Assembly (NCBI GenBank): GCA_003645605.1
Contig: QNAY01000010.1
Location: 1-10,896 of the forward strand
Source of the DNA: Thermodesulfobacteriota bacterium
GTDB lineage: Bacteria > Desulfobacterota > Dissulfuribacteria > Dissulfuribacterales > UBA3076
Length of the DNA stretch: 10,896 nt
Direction: 5' to 3'
Under the pieces are notes generated by a model. That model searched no databases. It was not told the DNA's origin and was given only the letters and a program-made list of their open reading frames with translations. The translations under genes and the position numbers were made by a program. Of the stretch, positions 1 to 7,153 are shown one piece after another (the stretch's first letter is position 1; each line of letters begins with the position of its first letter).

Positions 1-1
1 A

Positions 2-76
2 GTTGAAAAATTACAAAAACCGTTTAAAGTTCCATGGCTTTCCGGTAAAAGCGTGGAGATAGTCTGGACCGCTTGA
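2..76 (+). CDS. Possible C-terminal end of an upstream gene (partial)
   Basis: An open frame runs from the left edge for 24 codons to a TGA at 74-76. The residues (ending ..KSVEIVWTA) have a mixed hydrophobic/basic make-up that reads like a genuine protein C-terminus, and codon use is ordinary. The fragment is too short to assign to a family. If real, the gene converges on the M48 protease gene, leaving about 190 bases between the two stops. In that spacer I see no clear hairpin-plus-T terminator. The frame could equally be open by chance. Confidence 0.3.
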   Translation, partial: VEKLQKPFKVPWLSGKSVEIVWTA

Positions 77-265
77 TTAGGGTGTTATTTTGACGCTTAT
101 ACCTACTGTGAAAATCGGTGTTAGACAAAGTGTGAATATTTTAAACGAATGAAAAGACAGTTACATGTATTTTGTGGCAATTACATGGAATAGCACAGCA
201 GACAAACCAATCCTGGTCAAAAACTGTCTGTATAATCCAGGTTCAAGTAATTCGGTTGAGAAGAC

Positions 266-1513
266 CTATTTGTGGGTGGGAACTAATCTTCGGATGGCCT
301 TGATTCGCTCAAGAACGGGCGGATGGCTGTAGCCCATAAAGACCTTGAACGGATGTGGTGTGAGATTAGAAAGATTGTCCACACTCAGCTTTTTCAGCCC
401 GTTGATCATGGCATCAGCATCTCCGTATGTCTCCACTGCAAAAGCATCAGCTTCATACTCGTTTTTTCTTGAAATTATGTTTTCTACGAGTCCTATCAAC
501 ATCGCGATGGGTGTGTAGAGGAAACCAAAGAAAAAAAGGCTGGCGTAAACAGACAGGTGCTCCATTTTAAATGCAGCAAACAACTGTTCATTTTCGATGA
601 AAAGGGAAAGCAGAAAAAGCGTCAGTCCCATTACAATTACTGACCTGACTATTGCCTGGATAATATGTTTTTTCTTGTAATGCCCCATTTCGTGCGCAAG
701 GATCGAAACAAGCTCATTTACAGAGTGCCTCTCTATTAATGTGTCGAACAGCACAATTCGGCGTAAACGCCCAAAGCCGGTGAAAAACGCGTTGCTCTTG
801 GACGATCGCTTGGAGCCGTCCATCTTGAAGACGCCTTTCATCTTGAAATTTTGTGCCTTGGCGTAATTTTCAATCGCAGTCCTCAACACACTTTCTTCAA
901 GCGGCACAAATTTATTAAAAATCGGCATGATAACCACAGGGGCAACAAACATGAAGAAAATCTGGAACAGCGTAATCGCCACCCAGCAATAAATCCATGC
1001 GAGGTTGTTGGTTTTTTCAAAAAACCAGAGAACAGCGGCGAACACGATTCCACCGATCAGGGCGGTCAGTATTAATGACTTAATAATATCCAGCAAGTAG
1101 GTCTTGGGCGTGGTTTTGTTGAAACCGTATTTTTCTTCTATCACAAAGGTATTGTATATGGAAAACGGCATGCTCAGGATCTTGCTTGCAAAAATCAGTA
1201 TTCCCGCAAAGACCAGTCCTGTGAGGATTGGCCCATGTCCAAGGCCTATCGCTATCCGGTCCACAAAGTTGAAACCGCCAACCAGAACAAACACGATTGT
1301 TATAAGCGTCTGGAGTGTATCCACACAGATCCCGAATCTGGTGTTTTCACGCAGGTAATTCTGTGATCGCCTGTATTTCTCAGCATCATAGTAACCTTTA
1401 AACTCCGCAGGAAGTTCAGTAGATACGTGTCGGATGTTCAGCCAGTCCGAGACCAGATCAAGCAGATAGCGGACAATAAGAATCAGCAGAATGATTATGA
1501 GATAAGTGTTCAT
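266..1513 (-). CDS. M48 family metalloprotease, Ste24/CAAX-protease-like
   Basis: This 415-residue integral-membrane zinc endopeptidase resembles Ste24p/ZMPSTE24. The family clips CAAX-type proteins in eukaryotes; in bacteria it probably works in membrane protein quality control. The N-terminal half (about 1-200) matches the M48 N-terminal domain, with hydrophobic segments near 3-22, 63-90, 98-118, 140-165 and 172-200. The catalytic site HEMGH is at 274-278. The probable third zinc ligand is E352 in NEYEADAFA, followed by D356. The family segment GSKRSSKSNAFFTGFG is at 233-248, and a late SHPP at 396-399 is also typical. Hydrophobic segments near 290-306 and 322-345 flank the active site. Length and ends agree with the family. 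The ATG at 1511-1513 has no good Shine-Dalgarno, but the family N-terminus starts there. The gene is last in the minus-strand series, 254 bases after the CDF gene. The family call is firm; the bacterial substrate is unknown. Confidence 0.95.
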   Translation of the reverse strand: MNTYLIIILLILIVRYLLDLVSDWLNIRHVSTELPAEFKGYYDAEKYRRSQNYLRENTRFGICVDTLQTLITIVFVLVGGFNFVDRIAIGLGHGPILTGLVFAGILIFASKILSMPFSIYNTFVIEEKYGFNKTTPKTYLLDIIKSLILTALIGGIVFAAVLWFFEKTNNLAWIYCWVAITLFQIFFMFVAPVVIMPIFNKFVPLEESVLRTAIENYAKAQNFKMKGVFKMDGSKRSSKSNAFFTGFGRLRRIVLFDTLIERHSVNELVSILAHEMGHYKKKHIIQAIVRSVIVMGLTLFLLSLFIENEQLFAAFKMEHLSVYASLFFFGFLYTPIAMLIGLVENIISRKNEYEADAFAVETYGDADAMINGLKKLSVDNLSNLTPHPFKVFMGYSHPPVLERIKAIRRLVPTHK

Positions 1514-1537
1514 ATTATTTTATGGCGTTGCTAAAAG

Positions 1538-1589
1538 GCTTCGTGTTTCTCCGGGCCTGTCAGACAAGTGTTATTTTATACCACGAAGC
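1538..1589. repeat. 8-bp perfect inverted repeat with inner dyad upstream of M48 gene
   Basis: GCTTCGTG at 1538-1545 is matched exactly by its complement CACGAAGC at 1582-1589. Almost concentric with this is a second dyad, TGTCAGACA, at 1558-1566. The pair straddles the putative -10 box and leader of the M48 gene and ends 24 bases before its ATG. It could be an operator, an RNA leader hairpin, or chance. The symmetry is seen directly; the function is inference. Confidence 0.4.
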
Positions 1590-1603
1590 AGTATTTATGA
1601 CAC
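1575..1603 (-). promoter_or_regulatory. Candidate sigma70-type promoter for the M48 protease gene
   Basis: Read on the minus strand, GTGTCA (1603-1598) and TATAAA (1580-1575) are separated by 17 bases. This gives 4/6 and 5/6 matches to the consensus -35 and -10. Transcription would start near 1568, leaving a leader of about 55 bases before the ATG at 1513. The -10 lies inside the inverted repeat 1538-1589. This is a plausible but unproven promoter; the AT-rich spacer gives chance matches. Confidence 0.3.
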
Positions 1604-1671
1604 GGAAATAAATCAATATATGGCGAAATTCCATCCTACGAACCCGTTTTACCGCAACCCACAGAACTGTA

Positions 1672-1761
1672 ACAGGGTGCTGCAGATGCGAGGCGTACGT
1701 GTACGCAGACGTACTCCCTGTACTTCAAGTGCCCGACAACAAAGCAGATGCGGTGCCCTGT
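1672..1761. repeat. REP-like palindromic intergenic element
   Basis: About 90 bases are bounded by inverted ends ACAGGG (1672-1677) and CCCTGT (1756-1761). Inside are a 9-base direct repeat GCAGATGCG (1682-1690 and 1744-1752) and competing hairpins: GCGTAC/GTACGC (1693-1698/1701-1706), GTACGT/ACGTAC (1695-1700/1709-1714) and CAGGG/CCCTG (1673-1677/1716-1720). It ends 6 bases from the stop codon of the CDF gene. A 17-base relative of its right end lies at 7135-7151. From memory it resembles dispersed palindromic elements carrying GCAGATG ends in delta-group genomes; I cannot confirm that here. Reading frames across it look like by-products of the repeat. Confidence 0.6.
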
Positions 1762-1767
1762 GAACGC

Positions 1768-2703
1768 TTACGAAGGTTTTATATCTACATTCTTGAGATA
1801 AGGGACTTTTTTCTTTAATGTCTCCTCCATCTCGTCTATCTTTGCCCCTACTGTCCTGGTAATTCTGTTGGAAAAGGCTGCGCAGAACTGCAGGAAATCC
1901 CCAAATGTCTCAATCTCCCGAAAGTCATCTCTGAGACTGTCCTCCATTTCCGCTATGAGGAGATAGCCGTTAAACTCGACTTCAGCACGGGTCCGGTGCT
2001 CGTATGGTGTCAGGACGATCATCCGGATGTCCTTAATATCTTCCACGAGCGGAAAAGAGGATAGCTGCTTTCTTACCTCATTCTGCAGTTCTTCAGGCGA
2101 TGCCTTTTCAATAAGGTTTTCCAGGTTTTCCCTCATAAGGACTATTGCAATGACTGCCAGGATAATGCCTATAATTATTGAGCCGATTGAGTCCCAGTAG
2201 GCCTGACCTGTATATTTCGTTAGAAACAGAGTAATAGCAACCAGGAGCACGCCAAAGACCGCTGCGCTGTCCTCCATAAGTACTGCCAGGTTTGCAGTAT
2301 CCCCTTTTTTTCTGTCAAGCCAGGCAACTATCAGTGAACCTCCTTCAGCCAGAAAGGATATCCCAAGGACAAGGACTGTCCATTTATTGATCTCAGGCTC
2401 GTAGGGATTCAGCAGCCCTTGGATGCCGTGATAAATGGTGACTCCGGCGCCTACAAAGAAGACACCGCATGCGGATATTAGTCCCCAGACAAACCGCTCC
2501 TGACCTCTTCCAAAGGGAAATTTACGGGATGGACCAATGCGACTTCTGCGAATACCTATCCACAGCAATGCCTGGTTTGCGGTGTCAGCCAAAGAGTGTA
2601 TGGCCTCTGCGAACATAGATGCACTGCCTCCCGTCAGGGCGACAATAAATTTCAGACAGCAGACCAGGGCGTTAGAGCTAATAGCTACTTTTACTGACCT
2701 CAT
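1768..2703 (-). CDS. Cation diffusion facilitator, ZnT9/SLC30A9-like
   Basis: This 311-residue inner-membrane metal transporter probably moves Zn2+ or a similar divalent cation out of the cytoplasm against protons. The N-terminal region has the CDF metal half-site HSLAD (H36, D40) in the second helix, followed by NQALL. The stretch from 61 to 99, with the FPFGRGQERF and YHGIQGLL patterns, matches the SLC30A9 subgroup as I recall it. In the fifth helix the usual H/D-x-x-x-D is replaced by LMEDSAAVFG (E144, D145), again as in ZnT9. The C-terminal part (about 200-311) is a soluble domain ending in the pattern VGAKIDEMEETLKKK, also ZnT9-like. Start: the ATG at 2701-2703 is preceded by GAGGA at 2713-2717, a good spacing of 9 bases. 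It lies 102 bases after the M1/ChaN gene on the same strand and could be co-transcribed. The CDF assignment is firm; the metal is not known. Confidence 0.93.
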   Translation of the reverse strand: MRSVKVAISSNALVCCLKFIVALTGGSASMFAEAIHSLADTANQALLWIGIRRSRIGPSRKFPFGRGQERFVWGLISACGVFFVGAGVTIYHGIQGLLNPYEPEINKWTVLVLGISFLAEGGSLIVAWLDRKKGDTANLAVLMEDSAAVFGVLLVAITLFLTKYTGQAYWDSIGSIIIGIILAVIAIVLMRENLENLIEKASPEELQNEVRKQLSSFPLVEDIKDIRMIVLTPYEHRTRAEVEFNGYLLIAEMEDSLRDDFREIETFGDFLQFCAAFSNRITRTVGAKIDEMEETLKKKVPYLKNVDIKPS

Positions 2704-2742
2704 TTTTCATATTCCTCAAGTTTCCAAAAAAGAAAGGTTTCA

Positions 2743-2787
2743 CGCAAAGGCGCAAAGGCGCAAATTTTTTCTTGATTTTTTTGCGCC
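2743..2787. repeat. CGCAAAGG tandem units ending in a GGCGCAAA/TTTGCGCC palindrome
   Basis: Three period-8 units of CGCAAAGG (the last partial) run 2743-2764. The last overlaps GGCGCAAA (2757-2764), which pairs exactly with TTTGCGCC (2780-2787) across a T-rich loop. The element fills most of the spacer between the CDF and M1/ChaN genes. On the minus-strand transcript it would form a strong hairpin right after the M1/ChaN stop. That hairpin could slow or end transcription or shield the 3' end, but no clean T-run follows it in that direction, so I do not call it a terminator. Confidence 0.55.
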
Positions 2788-2805
2788 ATTGCGCGATGTT
2801 ATTTT

Positions 2806-5800
2806 TTATTTTTTGAACTTACGCGGATGGTGAAATGACATTTTCATAGGTTTAAAAGGCCCTACTGTAAGTTCCAGGACTTTGTCGCGTGCAAACCTTT
2901 TTATTCTTTTGATTTTAATCATGGCGGTGTCCCCTTCCTTTTTAAAAAGCAGGGCGAGCTTGAGGTCGGAAATGTCCTTAACAGGCTCTTCGTCAAAGCT
3001 CAACACCAAATCCCCGGACTTCAGGCCGGATTTCTGTGCAATACTGTTATGCATGACTTTTTTCAGCACCACTTTATTGTCCTCATCATTGAGAATCACT
3101 CCCAGCTTGGCGGAAAAGGGCGGCTGTACCATAGGAGGGAACAGGAAGAAGTCTGCCATGTCCTGTTCTATGCTATCACAGGTTGCATTAGCTATTATTA
3201 TTGCCTGATCGTATTTCCCGCGTCTGCAAGTCCTTGATGGGATACCGTCGCCAAAGGCAATGTGTCCGTTTCCGGCAAGCACCACCATCTGACGGTCCGG
3301 ATTATTGTCCAGGTAATCATGGACGCTCTGCGCCATTGTTTCGTCCCAAAGAACCTGTGCCTGATAAAAGTCGTCAAAATTCTTGATTTCGCCTTCAGGG
3401 TGTTCTTCAAAAATTTGCCTCAGACGTGTTTTATATACTGTATTTGACCAGTCAAGCTCCACCGGCACCTGCTCCAACTCTTCGTTTGACAGGGACTCAA
3501 GGCCTTTTCTTGCCACCTTTTTTGAAATTTCCGCCGGAAGGTTGAGCGCCAGGATCGGAATACCATGCTCCCTGCAGTATTCTATGATCGGGCGGTAGAG
3601 GTGATAATCATACCTCCATCTTTCAAGATACTCGCTCTCTTTCAGAAAGGTTTTTTCGTCTATCTGACTTTCCAGATACCTGTCAAGTACATCCTGAAAC
3701 GGACGCTGGAACATCTCCATGCCTACTGCAATGCTGCGATTCTGTCTGTTGAGTCCCTGGATGACCCTCAGTTGGGCCATGTGATGGCTAAACCTGTCGT
3801 GACGTTCTCCAACATAGATCACCCGCTTTTCAGAGACGTCGTTGATTATCCGGTCCACCGGAGAGAGATCACTGGCGGCAATCCCCATAATTTCATTTTG
3901 CAGGGCCAGGTGTATTCCATTCTGAGCGCCTGCTGTGTTTTTTTCCACTAGTTTGCCGTCCTTGAACCTCAATGTGCTGTAGCGCCCGTAGTGAGTAAGT
4001 TTTCTCAAGATAAGCTCCAGTTCTTTTGAAGAACCGGCCTTTACCAGGGCCACCACACCTGTTGGGTTTATGGGATTTTCTCTAACTGTGATGATGACTC
4101 CACTGTCCGGGCTGGGCATTTCTCCAGTCAGTCGTTCAAGCCTCGGAGCAGGGTCTCCCAGTATTAGCAATGAACCTTTGTTCAGGTCTGAGTCGGTCAG
4201 GCTGTCAATGTTTTTTTCTTCAAATCCAAGTGATTGAAGAAAAACAGCAAATTGACCATAGATCTCTGAGTCCTGCGAAGGGAGCACAAAGAACTTGTGT
4301 TCTGATCCCAGGAGGCGGGAGAGCACAGGGGGAAATTCAGAGGGATCCAACTTGCGCATTAGATCGTAGTCCGGGTCTAAAATCACGCAAAGGGGTTGTC
4401 CCTCGATTTCGATGTCAACGGATTCCTTTTCAGTTTTCACACGGACATTGCGACGCACTTCCGCAGATGTGGTTTCTAATACCAGAGGCACCAACAGGGA
4501 GTAAGGGCTTTCCGTACCCTGGTGTATAGTCACTTTTAGATTTTGAAGCCCGCTGCCCGGATAAGTTATATTTCCCTTGCTAATGGTGAGTACCGGCACG
4601 TCTTTTCTCTCAAGCCATTGGTCAAAAAAGACAGATAGGTCCTTTTTGCTTGTGTCTGAAAAGACTGCTTCCAATTCGCTCCAGCCAGCCATCTTGAACC
4701 GGTAATCCAGGACAAATCTTTTCAGGGCCTTGTTAAAGGCATTTTCACCAATCTCCCGCTTCAACATGTGAAACAACATCGCCCCTTTGCCATAACCTAC
4801 GGCCTTTGAGGCCCTGTCTGTCCTGAACCTGAACTGAGCAAGGGACATGGCTTTGTCTTTATGGACATAGCTCTGGTAGTCCACAAGCAATCCATGCCTG
4901 TAGTCGCTGCCCCGGCCTTTCTGTTTTTCATACAGATAGTCTGCCAGGTATGAGGTAAGTCCTTCACTCCAGTTACCTTGTTTCGGGTTCGCATAGACGG
5001 AATTTCCAAACCAGGAGTGGAGTATCTCGTGGCCCAGGGAGGTGTCAACAATGAATGGGAGTCTTGCCACCTCTTGCCCGAGAAGGGTGTAAGTGGGAAG
5101 ACCATAGCCCGTGGGGGCACGGTTTTCCACTATTGCAAATCGCTTAAACGGGTATGGGCCGAGGATGCCTTCATAGAAATCAAGATAGTATCCGGATTTG
5201 TCAATGTATTTTCGGGCGAGTTCCTGATCCTCAGGGAAAAAGTATGCAGCAATCTCAATATCCTTGTGACGTTCCAGACTGACTTGATACGGGCCTGCAA
5301 TCAGTGAAAGGCCGGTCCTTGGATGGGGAAATCCAAAGATATAGATACTTGTCTTTTCCCTGTATTCCACCTTTACGGCATCTGCCTCGGATATGGCCTT
5401 GAAGTCGGCAGGAACCACAGCTTTGAGCTCGTAGCGGGCAAGCCCATCTAATGTCGGACACCAGCCATTGAGCAATACAACGCCTTTTGTGTCTATGAAG
5501 TTATCCATCATAGTATGGTCATTTTTTGCGCCGGTCCCGGGGCTCAAGGGTGGAAAATCTCTATGAAATTGAATCCTGAGCAACCTGTTTCTGCCGGAAG
5601 CTACAACACTAAACGAGTCTTCTTCAATGGTAGGATTTATGGTTTGCCCCGCAAGGGTGACACGGTCTAACTCCACGCCTCTCACATGTATCCGTACAGG
5701 TTTTTCCAAGGGGAGTTCTGTTGAAGCATTTCCCTTTATCCGGCGGTTTTCCATATCCAGTGTCACGTCGATACTAACCATGAGGATATTATCCTTATTT

Positions 5801-5892
5801 TTGTTTACTTCAGACCAGACCGGAGTGTCAAAGGCCGCTAAAAATGCCAGGAGAAATAGGGATAATGACAGAAAATACGAGATTTTTTTCAT
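2806..5892 (-). CDS. Exported M1-type peptidase / ChaN-like / PDZ fusion protein
   Basis: This 1028-residue protein has a signal peptide (KK then a hydrophobic core at 5-20). It has no lipobox cysteine, so it is probably a soluble periplasmic protein. Domains in order: an M1 N-terminal beta region (about 30-210); an M1-type zinc peptidase core (about 215-430) with HEILH at 288-292, third ligand E310 in NWSEG, and Y367 in the YGKG motif; a beta-rich segment (430-505); an uncharacterised alpha/beta segment (about 515-650); a ChaN/Cofac-haem-binding domain (about 680-890) with GERHD (695-699), GMEMF (724-728) and GNGH (874-877, H877); and a PDZ domain (about 925-1010, GLKSGD at 956-961). The classical GAMEN exopeptidase motif is absent; TGYGLPTYTLLG (261-272) occupies its place. 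ChaN proteins are linked to haem/iron in Campylobacter, and related TIKI proteins are metalloproteases, so this one may bind haem or cleave peptides. The ATG at 5890-5892 has AAAAGAG 6 bases upstream. It lies 17 bases after the Gate gene. Confidence 0.92.
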   Translation of the reverse strand: MKKISYFLSLSLFLLAFLAAFDTPVWSEVNKNKDNILMVSIDVTLDMENRRIKGNASTELPLEKPVRIHVRGVELDRVTLAGQTINPTIEEDSFSVVASGRNRLLRIQFHRDFPPLSPGTGAKNDHTMMDNFIDTKGVVLLNGWCPTLDGLARYELKAVVPADFKAISEADAVKVEYREKTSIYIFGFPHPRTGLSLIAGPYQVSLERHKDIEIAAYFFPEDQELARKYIDKSGYYLDFYEGILGPYPFKRFAIVENRAPTGYGLPTYTLLGQEVARLPFIVDTSLGHEILHSWFGNSVYANPKQGNWSEGLTSYLADYLYEKQKGRGSDYRHGLLVDYQSYVHKDKAMSLAQFRFRTDRASKAVGYGKGAMLFHMLKREIGENAFNKALKRFVLDYRFKMAGWSELEAVFSDTSKKDLSVFFDQWLERKDVPVLTISKGNITYPGSGLQNLKVTIHQGTESPYSLLVPLVLETTSAEVRRNVRVKTEKESVDIEIEGQPLCVILDPDYDLMRKLDPSEFPPVLSRLLGSEHKFFVLPSQDSEIYGQFAVFLQSLGFEEKNIDSLTDSDLNKGSLLILGDPAPRLERLTGEMPSPDSGVIITVRENPINPTGVVALVKAGSSKELELILRKLTHYGRYSTLRFKDGKLVEKNTAGAQNGIHLALQNEIMGIAASDLSPVDRIINDVSEKRVIYVGERHDRFSHHMAQLRVIQGLNRQNRSIAVGMEMFQRPFQDVLDRYLESQIDEKTFLKESEYLERWRYDYHLYRPIIEYCREHGIPILALNLPAEISKKVARKGLESLSNEELEQVPVELDWSNTVYKTRLRQIFEEHPEGEIKNFDDFYQAQVLWDETMAQSVHDYLDNNPDRQMVVLAGNGHIAFGDGIPSRTCRRGKYDQAIIIANATCDSIEQDMADFFLFPPMVQPPFSAKLGVILNDEDNKVVLKKVMHNSIAQKSGLKSGDLVLSFDEEPVKDISDLKLALLFKKEGDTAMIKIKRIKRFARDKVLELTVGPFKPMKMSFHHPRKFKK

Positions 5893-5909
5893 AATTTACT
5901 CTTTTCAAA

Positions 5910-6989
5910 TCAATACATGAGAAAATATATAATACCCACTATCACAACGCTGATAATACGCATGGTTTGACCCATCATAAGTATGATTATACCCATTTTC
6001 GGCTGAAAGATGCCCAGATATCTCGGTAGTTGGTGTCTCAGTGTCCTTACAGGGGTTGCAATTATATTCCCGAAAAGAAGCGCCAGCACGGTTTCTTTCA
6101 CAGTAAGCACTCCTGCACTCAGCATGGCCCCGGCTGCGGCAGCTCCGGCTGTGAATTCCGCAACTATGCTGAATACTACCACGGATATGCCTTCCACAGG
6201 CAGGGCATCAGTAGCAATAACTGATGCACTCCTGTCCTGAAGCCACTCAAAAAATTCCCATTGCTGAAGAAGAACTACCATAATATAGATGGGAACGGTA
6301 TACATGGCGATTTGGCTCAGGCGACCCGGGACGTATCTGGCCAAGAGTTTTTTTACTCGCTCCTTTCTTGGTTCCAATTCTTCTTTGTTTTGATGTGCCT
6401 GCCCTGGTTTCCCCATTTTTTTTGGTGATGACAGGATTAAACGCCCCAGGATGAGGACTATTACGGTCCTGATCAATGCTGCCACAAGGGTTAGGCTTAC
6501 GTATATCAATCCGGCTGTCCCGACCAAGGGTATAATGATGGCAATGGTAGTTGGGAGATGCAGCGTGTAGGAAGGAAGCCCCAGGTTTAAGAGTGTGGCC
6601 AGAAGCATCTCTCGTCTGCTTAATTTTTTCTCTTTATACGCATTCCATAGAATGGTATTTGCGGCGACACCTGAGAGAAAGGCGGTCGTGAAGGCAGTCC
6701 CGCTCCAGTCACTGAAGTTGCCCGTACGCATGAGTGGTCTGGATAGTCTTGCAACTATTTTAGACCAACCCATGCCTTCTACCAGAGCACTCAAGCCGAG
6801 GCTAAGTACCATGATTATCAATAGACGGCTGAGCGGCCAGGCTATTCGATGCACGACCAGCGGCCAGTCCACCCCGGGTGCTATGAAAAGGAGCCCTATG
6901 GACAGGAAGGTAATTGCTCCCCAGACATATGGTGCCGGTTTTGGCCTTTTCTTATGCTTTACGTTATTTTGTTTGCCCGGCTGTGCCAT
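5910..6989 (-). CDS. Nucleoside recognition (Gate) domain membrane protein
   Basis: This 359-residue polytopic membrane protein belongs to the group that includes SpmA/SpmB-like and YjiH/YuiF-type Gate-domain proteins. The substrate is unknown; the Gate fold also occurs in concentrative nucleoside transporters and in FeoB. A basic, hydrophilic N-terminus (1-20) precedes hydrophobic segments near 22-40, 53-72, 128-155, 157-186, 225-242, 265-290 and 332-358. Two Gate-like stretches are visible: SGTAFTTAFLSGVAANT (96-112, before LLNLGLPS at 133-140) and the later pattern with EFTAGAAAAGAML (278-290) and NIIATPVRTLRHQLP (308-322). A charged loop at about 187-215 separates the halves. The ATG at 6987-6989 has only a weak ribosome site, but the next in-frame Met would remove the first helix. 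As the first gene of the minus-strand unit, it likely shares its promoter with the M1/ChaN fusion 17 bases downstream. An earlier label such as spore maturation protein would be misleading here. Confidence 0.88.
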   Translation of the reverse strand: MAQPGKQNNVKHKKRPKPAPYVWGAITFLSIGLLFIAPGVDWPLVVHRIAWPLSRLLIIMVLSLGLSALVEGMGWSKIVARLSRPLMRTGNFSDWSGTAFTTAFLSGVAANTILWNAYKEKKLSRREMLLATLLNLGLPSYTLHLPTTIAIIIPLVGTAGLIYVSLTLVAALIRTVIVLILGRLILSSPKKMGKPGQAHQNKEELEPRKERVKKLLARYVPGRLSQIAMYTVPIYIMVVLLQQWEFFEWLQDRSASVIATDALPVEGISVVVFSIVAEFTAGAAAAGAMLSAGVLTVKETVLALLFGNIIATPVRTLRHQLPRYLGIFQPKMGIIILMMGQTMRIISVVIVGIIYFLMY

Positions 6990-7049
6990 AGATATGCATT
7001 CTTACCAATTGACACTGAAATCTGCAAAGAGTCCTTGTAACCGTTCACG

Positions 7050-7090
7050 GGTTCAAAGGTTCAGGGTTCAAAGGTTCAAGTTCAAAGGTC
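7050..7090. repeat. Degenerate GGTTCAAA short-period repeat tract
   Basis: Within 41 bases GTTCAAAGG or a close variant recurs three times (units starting near 7050, 7065 and 7080) with GGTTCA spacers, giving a 7-8 base periodicity. It sits in the divergent spacer between the Gate and CLC genes. The same unit recurs at 8952-8986 across the CLC stop codon, so two copies of the tract flank the CLC gene. Confidence 0.65.
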
Positions 7091-7134
7091 AAAAAAATAT
7101 CGTAATCAACCCCTTTCAGCTTTCAGCTCTTATG

Positions 7135-7151
7135 CAACGCAGCAGATGGGG
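7135..7151. repeat. Truncated relative of the REP-like element
   Basis: CAACGCAGCAGATGGGG matches CAACAAAGCAGATGCGG (1737-1753) at 14 of 17 positions in the same orientation. It looks like a remnant of the right end of the element at 1672-1761. It ends 3 bases before the candidate -35 of the CLC gene. A 14/17 match over so short a stretch could be coincidental. Confidence 0.4.
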
Positions 7152-7153
7152 TA

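Noticed and set aside
231..236. Perfect TATAAT on the plus strand
   Set aside because: It has no acceptable -35 at 16-18 bases and no plus-strand gene follows; it lies at the 3' end of the convergent M48 gene.
1506..1763. 85-codon plus-strand frame opposite the M48/CDF spacer
   Set aside because: It runs mostly through the palindromic element and yields an Arg/Cys-rich translation with no family character.
3565..3951. 128-codon plus-strand frame inside the M1/ChaN gene
   Set aside because: It lies wholly inside a gene with strong domain evidence on the opposite strand and has no recognisable features of its own.
7050..7090. CRISPR-like array at the GTTCAAAGG tract
   Set aside because: Units are 7-9 bases with almost no spacers; no cas gene is present.
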